From assembly GCF_023242315.1 (NCBI RefSeq), contig NZ_JALLIY010000019.1, forward strand, positions 98,097 to 162,096: a DNA stretch of 64,000 nucleotides, in the 5' to 3' direction. Below are positions 18,203 to 26,823 of the stretch, one piece after another (within the stretch, counting starts at the first letter, position 1; each line of letters opens with the position of its first letter). Below the pieces are notes generated by a model that was given only the letters and a program-made list of their open reading frames with translations, was not told the origin of the DNA and searched no databases. The position numbers and the translations under genes are program-made. This DNA comes from Pseudomonas sp. MWU13-2105 (GTDB lineage Bacteria > Pseudomonadota > Gammaproteobacteria > Pseudomonadales > Pseudomonadaceae).

Positions 18203-18229
18203 CTGTTCCTGCCGCCTTGAGTGTTCATC

Positions 18230-19150
18230 GTGCCCCGTCTTTTTGCCTTTTTTGTCGCTATCAGTGCCAGTTTGTTGGTGATTTCCCCGGTTCAGGCGCA
18301 AGTCAGCGTGCTGACCAGCATCAAACCCCTGCAGTTGATTGCCGCCGCCGTGCAGGAGGGCGTCGACACGCCTGAAGTGCTGCTGCCGCCGGGCGCTTCG
18401 CCGCACAACTACGCACTGCGGCCTTCCGATGTACGCAAGGTGCAGTCGGTCGACCTGCTCTACTGGATCGGCCCGGACATGGAAAGCTTCCTGCCCCGGG
18501 TGCTCAAGGGCCGCGGGCTGCCGAGCGTGGCGGTGCAGGACCTGCCGGGGATGAAGCTTCGTCGGTTCGCCGAAGATAGCCACTCCCATGCCGAAGATGC
18601 CGACGAACATGACCATGATCATCGTCCGGGCACGCTGGACGCGCACCTCTGGCTGTCGACGGTGAACGCCCGGGTGATTGCCGCGCGCATGGCCGCGGAC
18701 CTGAGTACGGCCGATCCGGCCAACGCGCAACGCTACCAAAGCAATGTAAATGCCTTCGATGCGCGGCTCGATGCCCTGGATGCGCGGTTGAAGGCACGTC
18801 TGGCAGGGGTGGCGGGCAAGCCGTACTTTGTCTTCCATGAGGCCTTCGACTACTTCGAGGATGCCTATGGGCTCAAGCACACCGGTGTGTTCAGCGTGGC
18901 CGCCGAAGTGCAGCCGGGCGCCCAGCATGTAGCGGCGATGCGCACGCGCTTGCAGGAAGTGGGCAAGACCTGTGTGTTCAGCGAACCGCCGTTGCGCCCG
19001 CGCTTGGCGGAAACCCTGGTGAGTGGCTTGCCGGTGAAGCTGGCTGAGCTGGATGGCCTGGGTGGCTATACGCCGGCGGGGGCGCATGGGTATGAGCAGG
19101 TGCTGGAGAAGTTGGGCAATGACCTGGCGGGGTGCCTGGAGTCGTTGTAG
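18230..19150 (+). CDS. znuA: Zinc ABC transporter substrate-binding protein
   Basis: A 306-residue periplasmic zinc-binding protein. A signal peptide (about 1-22) is followed by 'SIKPLQLIAAAV' and 'PGASPHNYALRPSD', which supply the first zinc-site His. A loop rich in His, Asp and Glu near residues 115-135 ('DSHSHAEDADEHDHDH') is typical of ZnuA, and 'YFVFHEAFDYFE' supplies a further ligand. I chose the GTG at 18230, with TTGAG eight bases upstream, giving a clean signal peptide; a GTG at 18221 is the alternative. Confidence 0.93.
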   Translation: MPRLFAFFVAISASLLVISPVQAQVSVLTSIKPLQLIAAAVQEGVDTPEVLLPPGASPHNYALRPSDVRKVQSVDLLYWIGPDMESFLPRVLKGRGLPSVAVQDLPGMKLRRFAEDSHSHAEDADEHDHDHRPGTLDAHLWLSTVNARVIAARMAADLSTADPANAQRYQSNVNAFDARLDALDARLKARLAGVAGKPYFVFHEAFDYFEDAYGLKHTGVFSVAAEVQPGAQHVAAMRTRLQEVGKTCVFSEPPLRPRLAETLVSGLPVKLAELDGLGGYTPAGAHGYEQVLEKLGNDLAGCLESL

Positions 19151-19184
19151 GTAGCCGAGCATTACCTCAATGCCATTGCGTCAA

Positions 19185-19282
19185 GGAAGCGCTGATTTAT
19201 TCAAGAGGCCAGTTCTTGCTCTCAGGTAAATCAAGGCCTTCAGGGTGTTTTCGGACGAAAAACCGAATGAATCAGCGTTTCC
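19185..19282. mobile_element. Possible miniature element (MITE) with IS-like terminal inverted repeats
   Basis: The segment starts GGAAGCGCTGATTTATTCA and ends TGAATCAGCGTTTCC, which are imperfect inverted copies (GGAAxCGCTGATT...TTCA). It is about 98 bp long, too short for a transposase. Ends of this kind resemble those of IS5-type elements from memory. No exact target duplication is visible (TCAA on the left, CTAA on the right). Confidence 0.5.
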
Positions 19283-19310
19283 CTAAGTGAAGATTAAAGC
19301 CGAGTGCGAC

Positions 19311-19446
19311 CTTGTGGCGAGCGGGCTTGCCCGCGCTGGGGGGCGAAGCGCCCCTAAAACCGGCGAATGAAGTCTATCAGGCAGACCGAGGCGGCCGGTT
19401 TGCGACTGCTTCGCAGCCGGGCGCGGGCAAGCCCGCTCGCCACAAG
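19311..19446. repeat. REPIN element
   Basis: CTTGTGGCGAGCGGGCTTGC at the left and its inverse at the right (19427-19446) enclose a middle like that of the 12374-12508 copy. It lies between znuA and thrB, which converge. Confidence 0.85.
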
Positions 19447-19475
19447 GTGAGTTCGCAGTAGCTTGTAAATCGGCT

Positions 19476-20426
19476 TTAGAGCGCGAACGGCAACGAGCAA
19501 CTGACCTGCTGGCGCTGCGCCAGGCGCTGCTGGAACTCCATCGGGTCGTGGATCAGCACGTCCTGCCCGGCAAAGGATTCGGCGGCAATCAGGCGCGACA
19601 GCCAGAAGCGCACGCAGCCCACCCGCAGCATGGTCGGCCACAGTTCCGCCTCACTCGCGGTAAACGGCCGCAGGCCGGCATACGCCCCCAGCAGTGCCCG
19701 GGCCCGTTGTCCGTCGAGCACCCCGGCGTCATCCGAGCACCAGTCGTTCAGGGCAATCGCCACGTCGTAGAGCATCGGCCCGGAACAGGCGTTGTAGAAG
19801 TCGATCAGCCCGGTCAGGTGAGTACCTTCGAACATCGCATTGTCGCGGAACAGGTCGGCGTGCAGGTTCGCCCTTGGCAGCGCGAGGATCTGCGCCTTGT
19901 ACCGGCCGATCTCTTCCAGCGCCGCTTGCAGCAAACCGCGGGCCTCGTCGCCGAGGTGCGACTGCAACTTCTCGCCCTCTTCGAGCATCCAGTCCAGGCC
20001 GCGATCGGTCTTGCGTTCGAGGATATGGTCGCGGGTCGCCAGGTGCAGGTGGCCGAGCAACTCGCCGACCTGGGCGCAGTGCTGGGCGTTGGCCACCTTG
20101 ATGTGCTTGCCGGCCAGCCGCGGTTGCAGCAACGCCGGCTTGCCGGCCAGTTCGCGCAGGGCCTGGCCGTCGGTGGTGCGCAAGGCATAGGGCACCGGCA
20201 GGTCGGCGTCGTGCAGCACGTCGAGCAGCTCGATGAAGAACGGCATTTCCTGCACCGGTCCGCGTTCAACCAGGGTCAGGACGTATTCACCCTTCTCCAG
20301 GCTGATGAAGAAATTGGTGTTTTCACTGCCGGCGGCAATTCCCTGGAAGTCGAGCAGACGACCGAGCCCGTAAGGGGCGAGAAAGGTTTCCAGCTCAGGC
20401 CGAGCCAGGGGGGTGAACACAGACAT
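19476..20426 (-). CDS. thrB: Homoserine kinase (choline-kinase-like fold, ThrB type II)
   Basis: A 316-residue kinase that phosphorylates homoserine in threonine synthesis. It is of the APH/choline-kinase fold found in Pseudomonas rather than the GHMP type of E. coli. The nucleotide-binding part contains 'GSENTNFFI' and 'YVLTLVE', the catalytic loop is 'ANLHADLFRDNAMF' near residue 195, and the metal-binding 'GLIDFYNA' follows. No strong ribosome site is seen before the ATG. It follows a DUF2782 gene by about 60 bp, as in PAO1 (PA5495/PA5494). Confidence 0.9.
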   Translation of the reverse strand: MSVFTPLARPELETFLAPYGLGRLLDFQGIAAGSENTNFFISLEKGEYVLTLVERGPVQEMPFFIELLDVLHDADLPVPYALRTTDGQALRELAGKPALLQPRLAGKHIKVANAQHCAQVGELLGHLHLATRDHILERKTDRGLDWMLEEGEKLQSHLGDEARGLLQAALEEIGRYKAQILALPRANLHADLFRDNAMFEGTHLTGLIDFYNACSGPMLYDVAIALNDWCSDDAGVLDGQRARALLGAYAGLRPFTASEAELWPTMLRVGCVRFWLSRLIAAESFAGQDVLIHDPMEFQQRLAQRQQVSCSLPFAL

Positions 20427-20482
20427 GGTTAAAACTGCCAGTACGGGCGCCGCCCAAGGCGGCGCCGATTAAAGTTAGGGGC

Positions 20483-20773
20483 TTACTTCCACTCGAAGAT
20501 CTTCCACGCCGGAATCAGCATATCCGGTTGGTCCGAGCGGATATAGTTTGCATCAGTACCATCGGCACGGACCAGAAAGTAGGGCTTGCCACCCTTGGGG
20601 GTGACCTTGATGGCGTACAGAAAGCCATTTACCCGGTATTCCTGGATCGTTTTGTCACCTTCCGTGTGAATCGTCACTTCTGGTTCGGCTGAAGGCGCAT
20701 CCGTCGCGGCCAGGGTGGCCAACGACGTCAGTGCAAGCAGGCCGCCCAATAACAGGCGATTGAGTTTACGCAT
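20483..20773 (-). CDS. Small exported protein, DUF2782 family
   Basis: A 96-residue protein with a signal peptide (about 1-22) and a compact domain containing 'EYRVNGFLYAIKVTPKGGKPYFLV' and 'DANYIRSDQPDMLIPAWKIFEW', both typical of DUF2782. Function unknown. It is divergent from polA with about 75 bp between starts, so both promoters lie in that gap, and it is probably co-transcribed with thrB. Confidence 0.85.
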   Translation of the reverse strand: MRKLNRLLLGGLLALTSLATLAATDAPSAEPEVTIHTEGDKTIQEYRVNGFLYAIKVTPKGGKPYFLVRADGTDANYIRSDQPDMLIPAWKIFEWK

Positions 20774-20847
20774 GATAACCTTGTCCCTTTGTCGTCAACG
20801 GTCCGGCTATTCTAGCGCCGCACCCGCCGAAAAGGTTGATCGTACTC

Positions 20848-23667
20848 ATGAACCAAGCTCCTCTCGTCCTGGTGGACGGTTCTTCCTACCTGTATCGCGC
20901 CTTCCATGCGATGCCGCCGCTCACCACGTCCAAGGGTTTGCCCACCGGAGCGGTCAAGGGCGTGCTGAACATGCTCAGAAGCCTGCGCAAACAGTATCCA
21001 CAGAGCCCCTTCGCGGTGGTCTTCGACGCCAAGGGCGGGACCTTTCGCGATGAAATGTATGCCCACTACAAGGCCAACCGCCCGAGCATGCCTGACGACA
21101 TGCGCGTGCAGATCGAGCCGCTGCATGCCAGCGTGCGTGCCATGGGGTTCCCGTTGCTGTGCGTGGAAGGCGTGGAAGCCGACGATGTGATCGGCACCCT
21201 GGCCCGCAGCAGCGCGGCCGCCGACCGACCGGTGGTGATCTCCACCGGTGACAAGGACATGGCGCAGCTGGTCGACGGGCACATTACGCTGGTCAATACC
21301 ATGAACGAAACCTCGCTGGACGTGGAAGGCGTGAAGGCGAAGTTTGGCGTCGCTCCGGAGCAGATCATCGATCTGCTGGCGCTGATGGGCGACTCCTCCG
21401 ACAACATTCCCGGGGTCAAGGGGGTCGGCGAGAAAACCGCCGTGGCCCTGCTGGTGGGGGTCAACGGCGGTTTGAAGGAGCTCTACGAGCAGCTCGACCA
21501 GGTGCCGAACCTGCCGATTCGCGGGGCCAAGACCTTGCCGGCCAAGTTGCTCGAGCACAAGGAGATGGCGTTCCTGTCCTATCAGTTGGCGACCATCAAG
21601 ATCGATGTGCCGCTGACGATCGGCCTGGACGACTTGCACCTGGGCGAGCCGGACCGGGAGAAGCTCGCCGAGCTGTATGCCGAGCTGGAGTTCAAGAGCT
21701 GGATCGACGAGTTGCAGCGCGAAACCAAGCGTCTCGAGCAGGCGGCTGCCACGGCGCCGCAGGCTGACAGAGCCGGGCTCTTCGACGCCGAACCGGCGGA
21801 TGCTACCCCGGCGCAGGCCGAGGCTCCCAGCGCGCCGCAGTACGAAACCATCCTCGACCAGGCCCGCTTCGATGTCTGGCTGAAGAAGCTCAAGGAGGCG
21901 AAACTTTTCGCCTTTGATACCGAAACCACCGGGATCGACGCGCAACAGGCGCAACTGGTCGGTGTTTCCTTCGCCGTCCGGGCCAATGAAGCCGCTTATG
22001 TACCGCTGACCCATTGCTATATCGATGCGCCGCCGCAACTGGACCGCGACAACGTGCTGCGGGCCTTGCAGCCGCTGCTGGAAGACCCGGAAAAGCTCAA
22101 GGTCGGCCAACACGCCAAGTTCGACATGAACATCCTCGCCAACTGCGCCATCGGCGGCGACCCGGCATGCGGCATCAGTGTGCGTGGCGTCGCCTTCGAC
22201 ACCATGCTCGAGTCCTACGTGCTGAATGCCACGGCGACCCGGCACGATATGGACAGCCTGGCGAAGAAGTACCTCGGCTACGACACCGTCAGCTTCCAGG
22301 ACATTGCCGGCAGGGGCGCCAAGCAGCTGACCTTCGACCAGATCGCCCTGGAGCAGGCCGGGCCCTATGCCGCCGAAGATGCCGACGTGACCTTGCGCCT
22401 GCACCAGGCCCTGCATGCGCAGCTGGCGGCCGTGCCGAGCCTGCTCAGCGTGCTGACCGATATTGAAATGCCGCTGGTGCCGGTGCTGGCGCGGATCGAG
22501 CGCCAGGGGGCATTGGTCGATGCCGCGTTGCTCGGCGTGCAGAGCATCGAACTGGGCGAGAAGATGGTGGCGCTGGAGCGCGAAGCGTTCGCCATCGCCG
22601 GCGAGCAATTCAATCTCGGTTCGCCCAAGCAGCTGGGCGCGATCCTTTACGAGAAACTTGGCCTGCCGGTGCTGAAGAAGACCGGCAAGGGGCAGGCGTC
22701 CACGGCGGAAGAAGTGTTGGCCAAGCTGGCCGAAGATGACTATCCGTTGCCCAAGGTGCTGATGCAGTACCGTTCCATGAGCAAGCTGAAAAGTACCTAC
22801 ACCGATCGCCTGCCGGAGCAGATCAACCCGCGTACCGGGCGTATCCACACCTCCTACCATCAGGCGGTGGCGGCCACCGGTCGGCTGTCCTCCAGCGATC
22901 CGAACCTGCAGAACATCCCGGTGCGCACCGCCGAAGGGCGGCGGATCCGCCAGGCGTTCATCGCGCCCAAGGGCTACAAGCTGCTGGCGGCGGACTATTC
23001 GCAGATCGAACTGCGGATCATGGCGCACTTGTCCAAGGACGAAGGCCTGCTCAATGCCTTCCGCCACAACCTCGACGTGCACGCGGCGACGGCGGCGGAA
23101 GTGTTCAAGGTTGAGTTGGCCGAGGTCACCTCCGACCAGCGCCGCAGCGCCAAGGCCATCAACTTCGGCCTGATCTATGGCATGGGGGCGCAGAAGCTGG
23201 GCAAGGACATCGGTGTCGATACCAAGACCGCCAAGGCTTATATCGACGTCTACTTCGCCCGTTATCCGGGGGTTCGCGAATATATGGAGCGCACCCGCGC
23301 CCAGGCTTCGGAGCAGGGTTATGTCGAGACCCTGTTCGGGCGTCGGCTGTACCTGCCGGAAATCCACTCCAACCGGCCCCAGGAGCGTGCTGGCGCCGAG
23401 CGCACGGCGATCAACGCGCCGATGCAGGGCACGGCGGCGGACATCATCAAGAAGGCCATGGTGGCGGTGGATAACTGGCTCTGCGAATCCGGCCTGGATG
23501 CCCGGGTCATCCTCCAGGTGCACGACGAACTGGTGCTGGAGGTGCGCGAGGAGCTGGTGGAGGAAGTCAGTGAGAAGATTCGCCGTTACATGAGCGGCGC
23601 GGTGCAGCTGGATGTGCCGTTGCTGGTGGACGTGGGCGTGGGCGATAACTGGGATGAGGCGCACTGA
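20848..23667 (+). CDS. polA: DNA polymerase I
   Basis: A 939-residue three-domain enzyme for repair and Okazaki fragment processing. Residues 1-290 form the 5'-3' exonuclease ('LVDGSSYLYRAFHA', 'GVEADDVIGTLA', 'GDKDMAQLV'). Residues about 335-530 form the 3'-5' exonuclease, and 'FAFDTETTGID' keeps the catalytic Asp and Glu, so proofreading should be active. The rest is the polymerase, with motif A 'LLAADYSQIELRIMAHLS' and motif C 'QVHDELVLEV'. An acidic/Ala-rich linker lies around residues 305-335. The start at 20848 is the family start; four codons upstream are also open. Confidence 0.98.
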   Translation: MNQAPLVLVDGSSYLYRAFHAMPPLTTSKGLPTGAVKGVLNMLRSLRKQYPQSPFAVVFDAKGGTFRDEMYAHYKANRPSMPDDMRVQIEPLHASVRAMGFPLLCVEGVEADDVIGTLARSSAAADRPVVISTGDKDMAQLVDGHITLVNTMNETSLDVEGVKAKFGVAPEQIIDLLALMGDSSDNIPGVKGVGEKTAVALLVGVNGGLKELYEQLDQVPNLPIRGAKTLPAKLLEHKEMAFLSYQLATIKIDVPLTIGLDDLHLGEPDREKLAELYAELEFKSWIDELQRETKRLEQAAATAPQADRAGLFDAEPADATPAQAEAPSAPQYETILDQARFDVWLKKLKEAKLFAFDTETTGIDAQQAQLVGVSFAVRANEAAYVPLTHCYIDAPPQLDRDNVLRALQPLLEDPEKLKVGQHAKFDMNILANCAIGGDPACGISVRGVAFDTMLESYVLNATATRHDMDSLAKKYLGYDTVSFQDIAGRGAKQLTFDQIALEQAGPYAAEDADVTLRLHQALHAQLAAVPSLLSVLTDIEMPLVPVLARIERQGALVDAALLGVQSIELGEKMVALEREAFAIAGEQFNLGSPKQLGAILYEKLGLPVLKKTGKGQASTAEEVLAKLAEDDYPLPKVLMQYRSMSKLKSTYTDRLPEQINPRTGRIHTSYHQAVAATGRLSSSDPNLQNIPVRTAEGRRIRQAFIAPKGYKLLAADYSQIELRIMAHLSKDEGLLNAFRHNLDVHAATAAEVFKVELAEVTSDQRRSAKAINFGLIYGMGAQKLGKDIGVDTKTAKAYIDVYFARYPGVREYMERTRAQASEQGYVETLFGRRLYLPEIHSNRPQERAGAERTAINAPMQGTAADIIKKAMVAVDNWLCESGLDARVILQVHDELVLEVREELVEEVSEKIRRYMSGAVQLDVPLLVDVGVGDNWDEAH

Positions 23668-23696
23668 GCCTGGACCTTGAACGCGCCACGGACCTC

Positions 23697-23724
23697 TGTG
23701 GGAGCCGGCAAGCCGGTTCCCACA
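23697..23724. repeat. Short REP palindrome after polA
   Basis: TGTGGGAGCCGGC and its near-perfect inverse form a tight hairpin 30 bp after the polA stop. It may terminate or stabilise the polA message, though no T-run follows. Confidence 0.65.
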
Positions 23725-23828
23725 AAAGCAGGGTTTTGCCGTGACATGGCGTTGCGGCAAAACACCATCGAAAGGCCATTAGTTCCGGAATTGGCGCCAC
23801 TTATGCCAAATAGTTTTTGAAAATATTC

Positions 23829-23857
23829 GGAACTAAATCGGCAAGGCCGCACTCAGA
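23829..23857 (+). promoter_or_regulatory. AlgU/sigma-E type promoter for the polA-engB small RNA
   Basis: GGAACT at 23829-23834 and TCAGA at 23853-23857 match the extracytoplasmic-stress sigma consensus (GGAACTT, about 16-17 bp, TCNRA). Transcription would begin near 23864. Confidence 0.6.
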
Positions 23858-23863
23858 GTTACT

Positions 23864-23994
23864 GAATGGCTGGTGAAGCCCTTCGATGCTCCTATGTTGT
23901 GTTAAGTGTTGGCAGATATTCCGGACGCCGCCCTAGCGGTTCGGAACTTAGACCCCGAACTTCCCCTCCCCATACGAAGTCCGGGGTTTTTTTT
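23864..23994 (+). ncRNA. ersA: Probable ErsA small RNA
   Basis: The polA-engB gap is where P. aeruginosa encodes ErsA, a 132-nt RNA made from an AlgU-dependent promoter; Spot 42 has the same place in E. coli. Here an AlgU-like promoter is followed about 130 nt later by a strong terminator, giving nearly the expected length. The terminator loop carries CTTCCCCTCCCC, a C-rich segment suited to pairing with ribosome sites. In P. aeruginosa ErsA represses algC and affects envelope polysaccharides and biofilm. Identification rests on position, promoter, length and terminator, not on an alignment. Confidence 0.72.
23952..23994 (+). terminator. Rho-independent terminator of the small RNA
   Basis: ACCCCGAACTTC pairs with GAAGTCCGGGGT (11 of 12) around a C-rich loop, followed by seven T residues. 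Confidence 0.85.
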
Positions 23995-24039
23995 ACTCAA
24001 AATTTGCCCCCATGGTGCGTCATGCCGCGTCAGAGGCCG

Positions 24040-24160
24040 GTTCGCGGCTCTTCGTAGGCGCCTGGCTTGTCGGATGCCGCAGCGCAGCGATGAGGCCCTT
24101 GAGCCGTGCGTCGCCCTTTCGGCCGCCATCGCCGGCAAGCCGGTTCCCACAAAGGTCCGT
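24040..24160. repeat. Degenerate REP palindromes between the small RNA and engB
   Basis: GCCTGGCTTGTCGG-type and GCCGGCAAGCCGGTTCCCACA-type pieces lie here in inverted order. They fill the gap between the converging small RNA and engB. Confidence 0.5.
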
Positions 24161-24184
24161 GGCATATTGCCCGGCCGCGGCGCG

Positions 24185-24829
24185 TTATTCCGCTGCGGCT
24201 TCGCTGCCCTTGTCCGCCAGTTCCATCCAGTCCGCCAGCACCGTGTAGGCCTCTTCCAGGCCCAGGCGCTTGGGCGCCGAGAACAGCTGGATGCTGATGC
24301 TGTCGCCCCAGCCCTTGCGGATTTCCGCCTGTACCTTGAGCAGGGTGTTCTTTGCCGCGCCATAGGTCAGCTTGTCGGCCTTGGTCAGCAGGATATGCAT
24401 CGGCATGCCGCTGGCCACCGCCCAATCGAGCATCAGGAGATCGAAGTCGGTCATCGGATGGCGGATGTCCATCATCAGGATCAGGCCCTTCAGACTCTCG
24501 CGGCCACCCAGGTACGCTTCCAGGTGGCGCTGCCAGTGCAGCTTGAGCGGAATCGGAACTTTTGCATATCCGTAGCCCGGCAGGTCGACCAGACGCCGAT
24601 CATCGTCTAGCTTGAAGAAGTTCAACAACTGTGTGCGACCCGGGGTTTTCGAGGTGCGCGCCAGGCTCGCATGGGTCAGGGTGTTGAGGGCGCTGGATTT
24701 GCCGGCGTTGGAACGGCCGGCAAAGGCCACTTCAAAGCCTTCGTCGTCCGGGCACTGGTCGACTTTGGCGGCGCTGAGCATGAAGGTGGACTGTTGGCAC
24801 AGGCCGAGAATGGGGTTCTTGAGTTGCAT
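24185..24829 (-). CDS. engB: Ribosome biogenesis GTPase EngB/YihA (YsxC)
   Basis: A 214-residue essential-type GTPase acting in 50S subunit assembly. G1 'GRSNAGKSS' lies near residue 38, G2 'TPGRTQ' near 62, G3 'DLPGYG' near 80, G4 'TKAD' near 148 and G5 'FSAPK' near 182. Length is normal. Opposite in direction to polA, with the small RNA between, as in PAO1 (PA5492). Confidence 0.96.
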   Translation of the reverse strand: MQLKNPILGLCQQSTFMLSAAKVDQCPDDEGFEVAFAGRSNAGKSSALNTLTHASLARTSKTPGRTQLLNFFKLDDDRRLVDLPGYGYAKVPIPLKLHWQRHLEAYLGGRESLKGLILMMDIRHPMTDFDLLMLDWAVASGMPMHILLTKADKLTYGAAKNTLLKVQAEIRKGWGDSISIQLFSAPKRLGLEEAYTVLADWMELADKGSEAAAE

Positions 24830-25018
24830 GGGATTTCCGATGTGGGCGGTGCCGGGGATGGATGCGGCAGCAGTGTCGTTTCCGTTTCAGTAGCGCCAGT
24901 ATATAATGCCGCAGATTTTGTGTGTGCTTTGTCCCTACACAGGATAAAGCCCACGGGGGCGATAGACCTAGACCGCGCAGTAGAACGCGGTGTGTCCCCA
25001 ACCCTGAGAAGGTCATTT

Positions 25019-25309
25019 ATGACCCAATGGCTGCTGGCCGCCGGGCTCTTGATGCCGCTTTACAGCGCGCAGGCTACACAGGATCCGGAAGCCGTGTACA
25101 ACCGTGTTTGTGGTGCCTGCCATGCCGGACAGTTGCCGATGGCCCCTCGAAAGGGTGACCCGCTGGCCTGGAAGCCAAGATTGGCGCAAGGTATGGAGAC
25201 GCTGGTGCAACACGTGACCCAGGGTTTCAAGGCGATGCCGCCGCGTGGTTTGTGCATGGACTGCAGTGCCGAGGATTACCGAAGCATCATCCAGTGGATG
25301 AGCGAGTAA
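25019..25309 (+). CDS. Cytochrome c5-family monohaem protein
   Basis: A 96-residue periplasmic cytochrome. A signal peptide (about 1-19) is followed by the haem motif CGACH near residue 32, an axial Met probably in 'AMPPRG', and a second Cys pair in 'GLCMDCS'. That pair is the disulfide characteristic of cytochrome c5 rather than a second haem site, because no His follows. GAGAAGG precedes the ATG. It lies just before cytochrome c4, and both probably carry electrons between the bc1 complex and oxidases. Confidence 0.88.
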   Translation: MTQWLLAAGLLMPLYSAQATQDPEAVYNRVCGACHAGQLPMAPRKGDPLAWKPRLAQGMETLVQHVTQGFKAMPPRGLCMDCSAEDYRSIIQWMSE

Positions 25310-25354
25310 GCCCGGTCCATAACTCTTAACCCTTAGCCGTAGTTGGATTAGCTG

Positions 25355-25960
25355 ATGAACAAACTGATCGTGAGTCTGCTGTTGACCCTGGGGATCACAG
25401 GCCTGGCACAGGCCGCTGGCGATGCCAAGGCCGGTCAGGCCAAAGCCGCCGTCTGCGGAGCCTGCCACGGGCCCGATGGCAACAGCATGGCCCCCAACTT
25501 CCCGAAACTGGCCGGCCAGGGCGAGCGCTACCTGACCAAGCAAATGCAGGACATCAAGTCGGGCAAGCGCACCGTGCTGGAAATGACCGGCCTGCTGACC
25601 AACCTGAGCGATCAGGACCTGTCCGATATCGCCGCCTACTTTTCCAGCCAGCAGGGCAGCGTCGGTGCCGCCGATCCCAAGGTCGTTGCCCGCGGTGAAG
25701 AGTTGTTCCGCGGCGGCAAGCTGGACCAGGGCATGCCGTCCTGCATCGGCTGCCACTCGCCCAATGGCGCCGGTAATGCCGCCGCCGGCTTCCCGCACCT
25801 GGGCGGCCAGCATGCGCAATACGTTGCCAAGCAGTTGACCGACTTCCGTGAAGGCAACCGCACCAACGACGGCGATACCATGATCATGCGCAGCATCGCG
25901 TCGAAGATGAGCAACAAGGATATCGAAGCCGTCTCCAGCTACGTACAGGGTCTGCACTGA
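25355..25960 (+). CDS. cc4: Dihaem cytochrome c4
   Basis: A 201-residue periplasmic cytochrome made of two similar halves. A signal peptide (about 1-20) is followed by haem motifs CGACH near residue 34 and CIGCH near residue 132. Each half has its own Met ligand candidate ('NSMAPNFPKL' region and 'IMRSIASKMS'). It is a high-potential carrier that feeds terminal oxidases, including cbb3 types. The start lacks a strong ribosome site. A terminator follows at 26039-26066. Confidence 0.93.
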   Translation: MNKLIVSLLLTLGITGLAQAAGDAKAGQAKAAVCGACHGPDGNSMAPNFPKLAGQGERYLTKQMQDIKSGKRTVLEMTGLLTNLSDQDLSDIAAYFSSQQGSVGAADPKVVARGEELFRGGKLDQGMPSCIGCHSPNGAGNAAAGFPHLGGQHAQYVAKQLTDFREGNRTNDGDTMIMRSIASKMSNKDIEAVSSYVQGLH

Positions 25961-26038
25961 GGTTCTGACGGTCAGGCGCGCGGCGGATTGTCATCTTTGG
26001 CAACGTTAATGATCGATTAATCCGCCGCTGCAACGATA

Positions 26039-26066
26039 AAAGGGTGGCCTTGGCCGCCCTTTTTTG
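26039..26066 (+). terminator. Terminator after cytochrome c4
   Basis: AAGGGTGGCC and GGCCGCCCTT form a stem with a two-base loop and are followed by a T-run. Confidence 0.8.
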
Positions 26067-26168
26067 TGGCCGCTGCCGTTACACTGATTATCGAACTAGA
26101 GCCCGCCCCGGCCTGTCTGGATGACAGGTCGCGTCCGAGGCCACTTATTCCCTGTCCAGGAGCAAAGC

Positions 26169-26813
26169 ATGCGTAATCTGATTCTCAGCGCCGCACTCGT
26201 CACCGCCAGCCTGTTCGGCATGACGGCCCAGGCCGCCGATGTGCCACTTGAGGCCGGCAAGACCTACGTCGAGCTGGAAAAACCCGTGCAGGTTGCCGTC
26301 CCGGGCAAGATTGAGGTGATCGAGTTCTTCTGGTACGGCTGCCCGCATTGCTATGCCTTTGAACCGACCATCAATCCCTGGGCCGAGAAGCTGCCCAGCG
26401 ACGTCAACTTCGTGCGTATCCCGGCCATCTTCGGCGGCCCCTGGAACGCCCACGGGCAAATGTTCCTGACCCTCGAAGCCATGGGTGTGGAAAACCGTGT
26501 GCACAAGGCGGTGTTCGAAGAAGTGCAGAAAACCCACAAGATGACCCAGCCTGAAGAGATGGCCGACTTCCTCGCCGGCCAAGGCGTCGACAAGCAGAAG
26601 TTCCTCGATACCTTCAACTCGTTCGCGATCAAGGGGCAGATGAAAAAGTCCAAGGACCTGGCTGAGCAGTACGGCATCTCCGGCGTACCGACCATGATCG
26701 TCAACGGCAAATACCGCTTTGACCTCGGTACCGCCGGTGGTCCTGAAGCCGCGCTGAATGTCGCCGACCAGTTGATCGCCAAGGAGCGGGCCGCCATGAC
26801 GGCGGCCAAGTAA
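26169..26813 (+). CDS. dsbA: Thiol:disulfide interchange protein DsbA
   Basis: A 214-residue periplasmic oxidase that introduces disulfide bonds into exported proteins. A signal peptide (about 1-22) precedes a thioredoxin fold with the active site CPHC at residues 58-61. The cis-Pro loop is 'SGVPTMIVNGKY'. CAGGAG lies before the start at 26169; an upstream in-frame ATG lacks this. It lies beside the cytochrome c genes, whose apoproteins also need thiol handling. Confidence 0.95.
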   Translation: MRNLILSAALVTASLFGMTAQAADVPLEAGKTYVELEKPVQVAVPGKIEVIEFFWYGCPHCYAFEPTINPWAEKLPSDVNFVRIPAIFGGPWNAHGQMFLTLEAMGVENRVHKAVFEEVQKTHKMTQPEEMADFLAGQGVDKQKFLDTFNSFAIKGQMKKSKDLAEQYGISGVPTMIVNGKYRFDLGTAGGPEAALNVADQLIAKERAAMTAAK

Positions 26814-26823
26814 GGCCGCCGCC

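Noticed and set aside
20812..23760. 982-codon open frame antisense to polA
   Set aside because: Complete mirror of polA in a GC-rich genome; no domain, no ribosome site.
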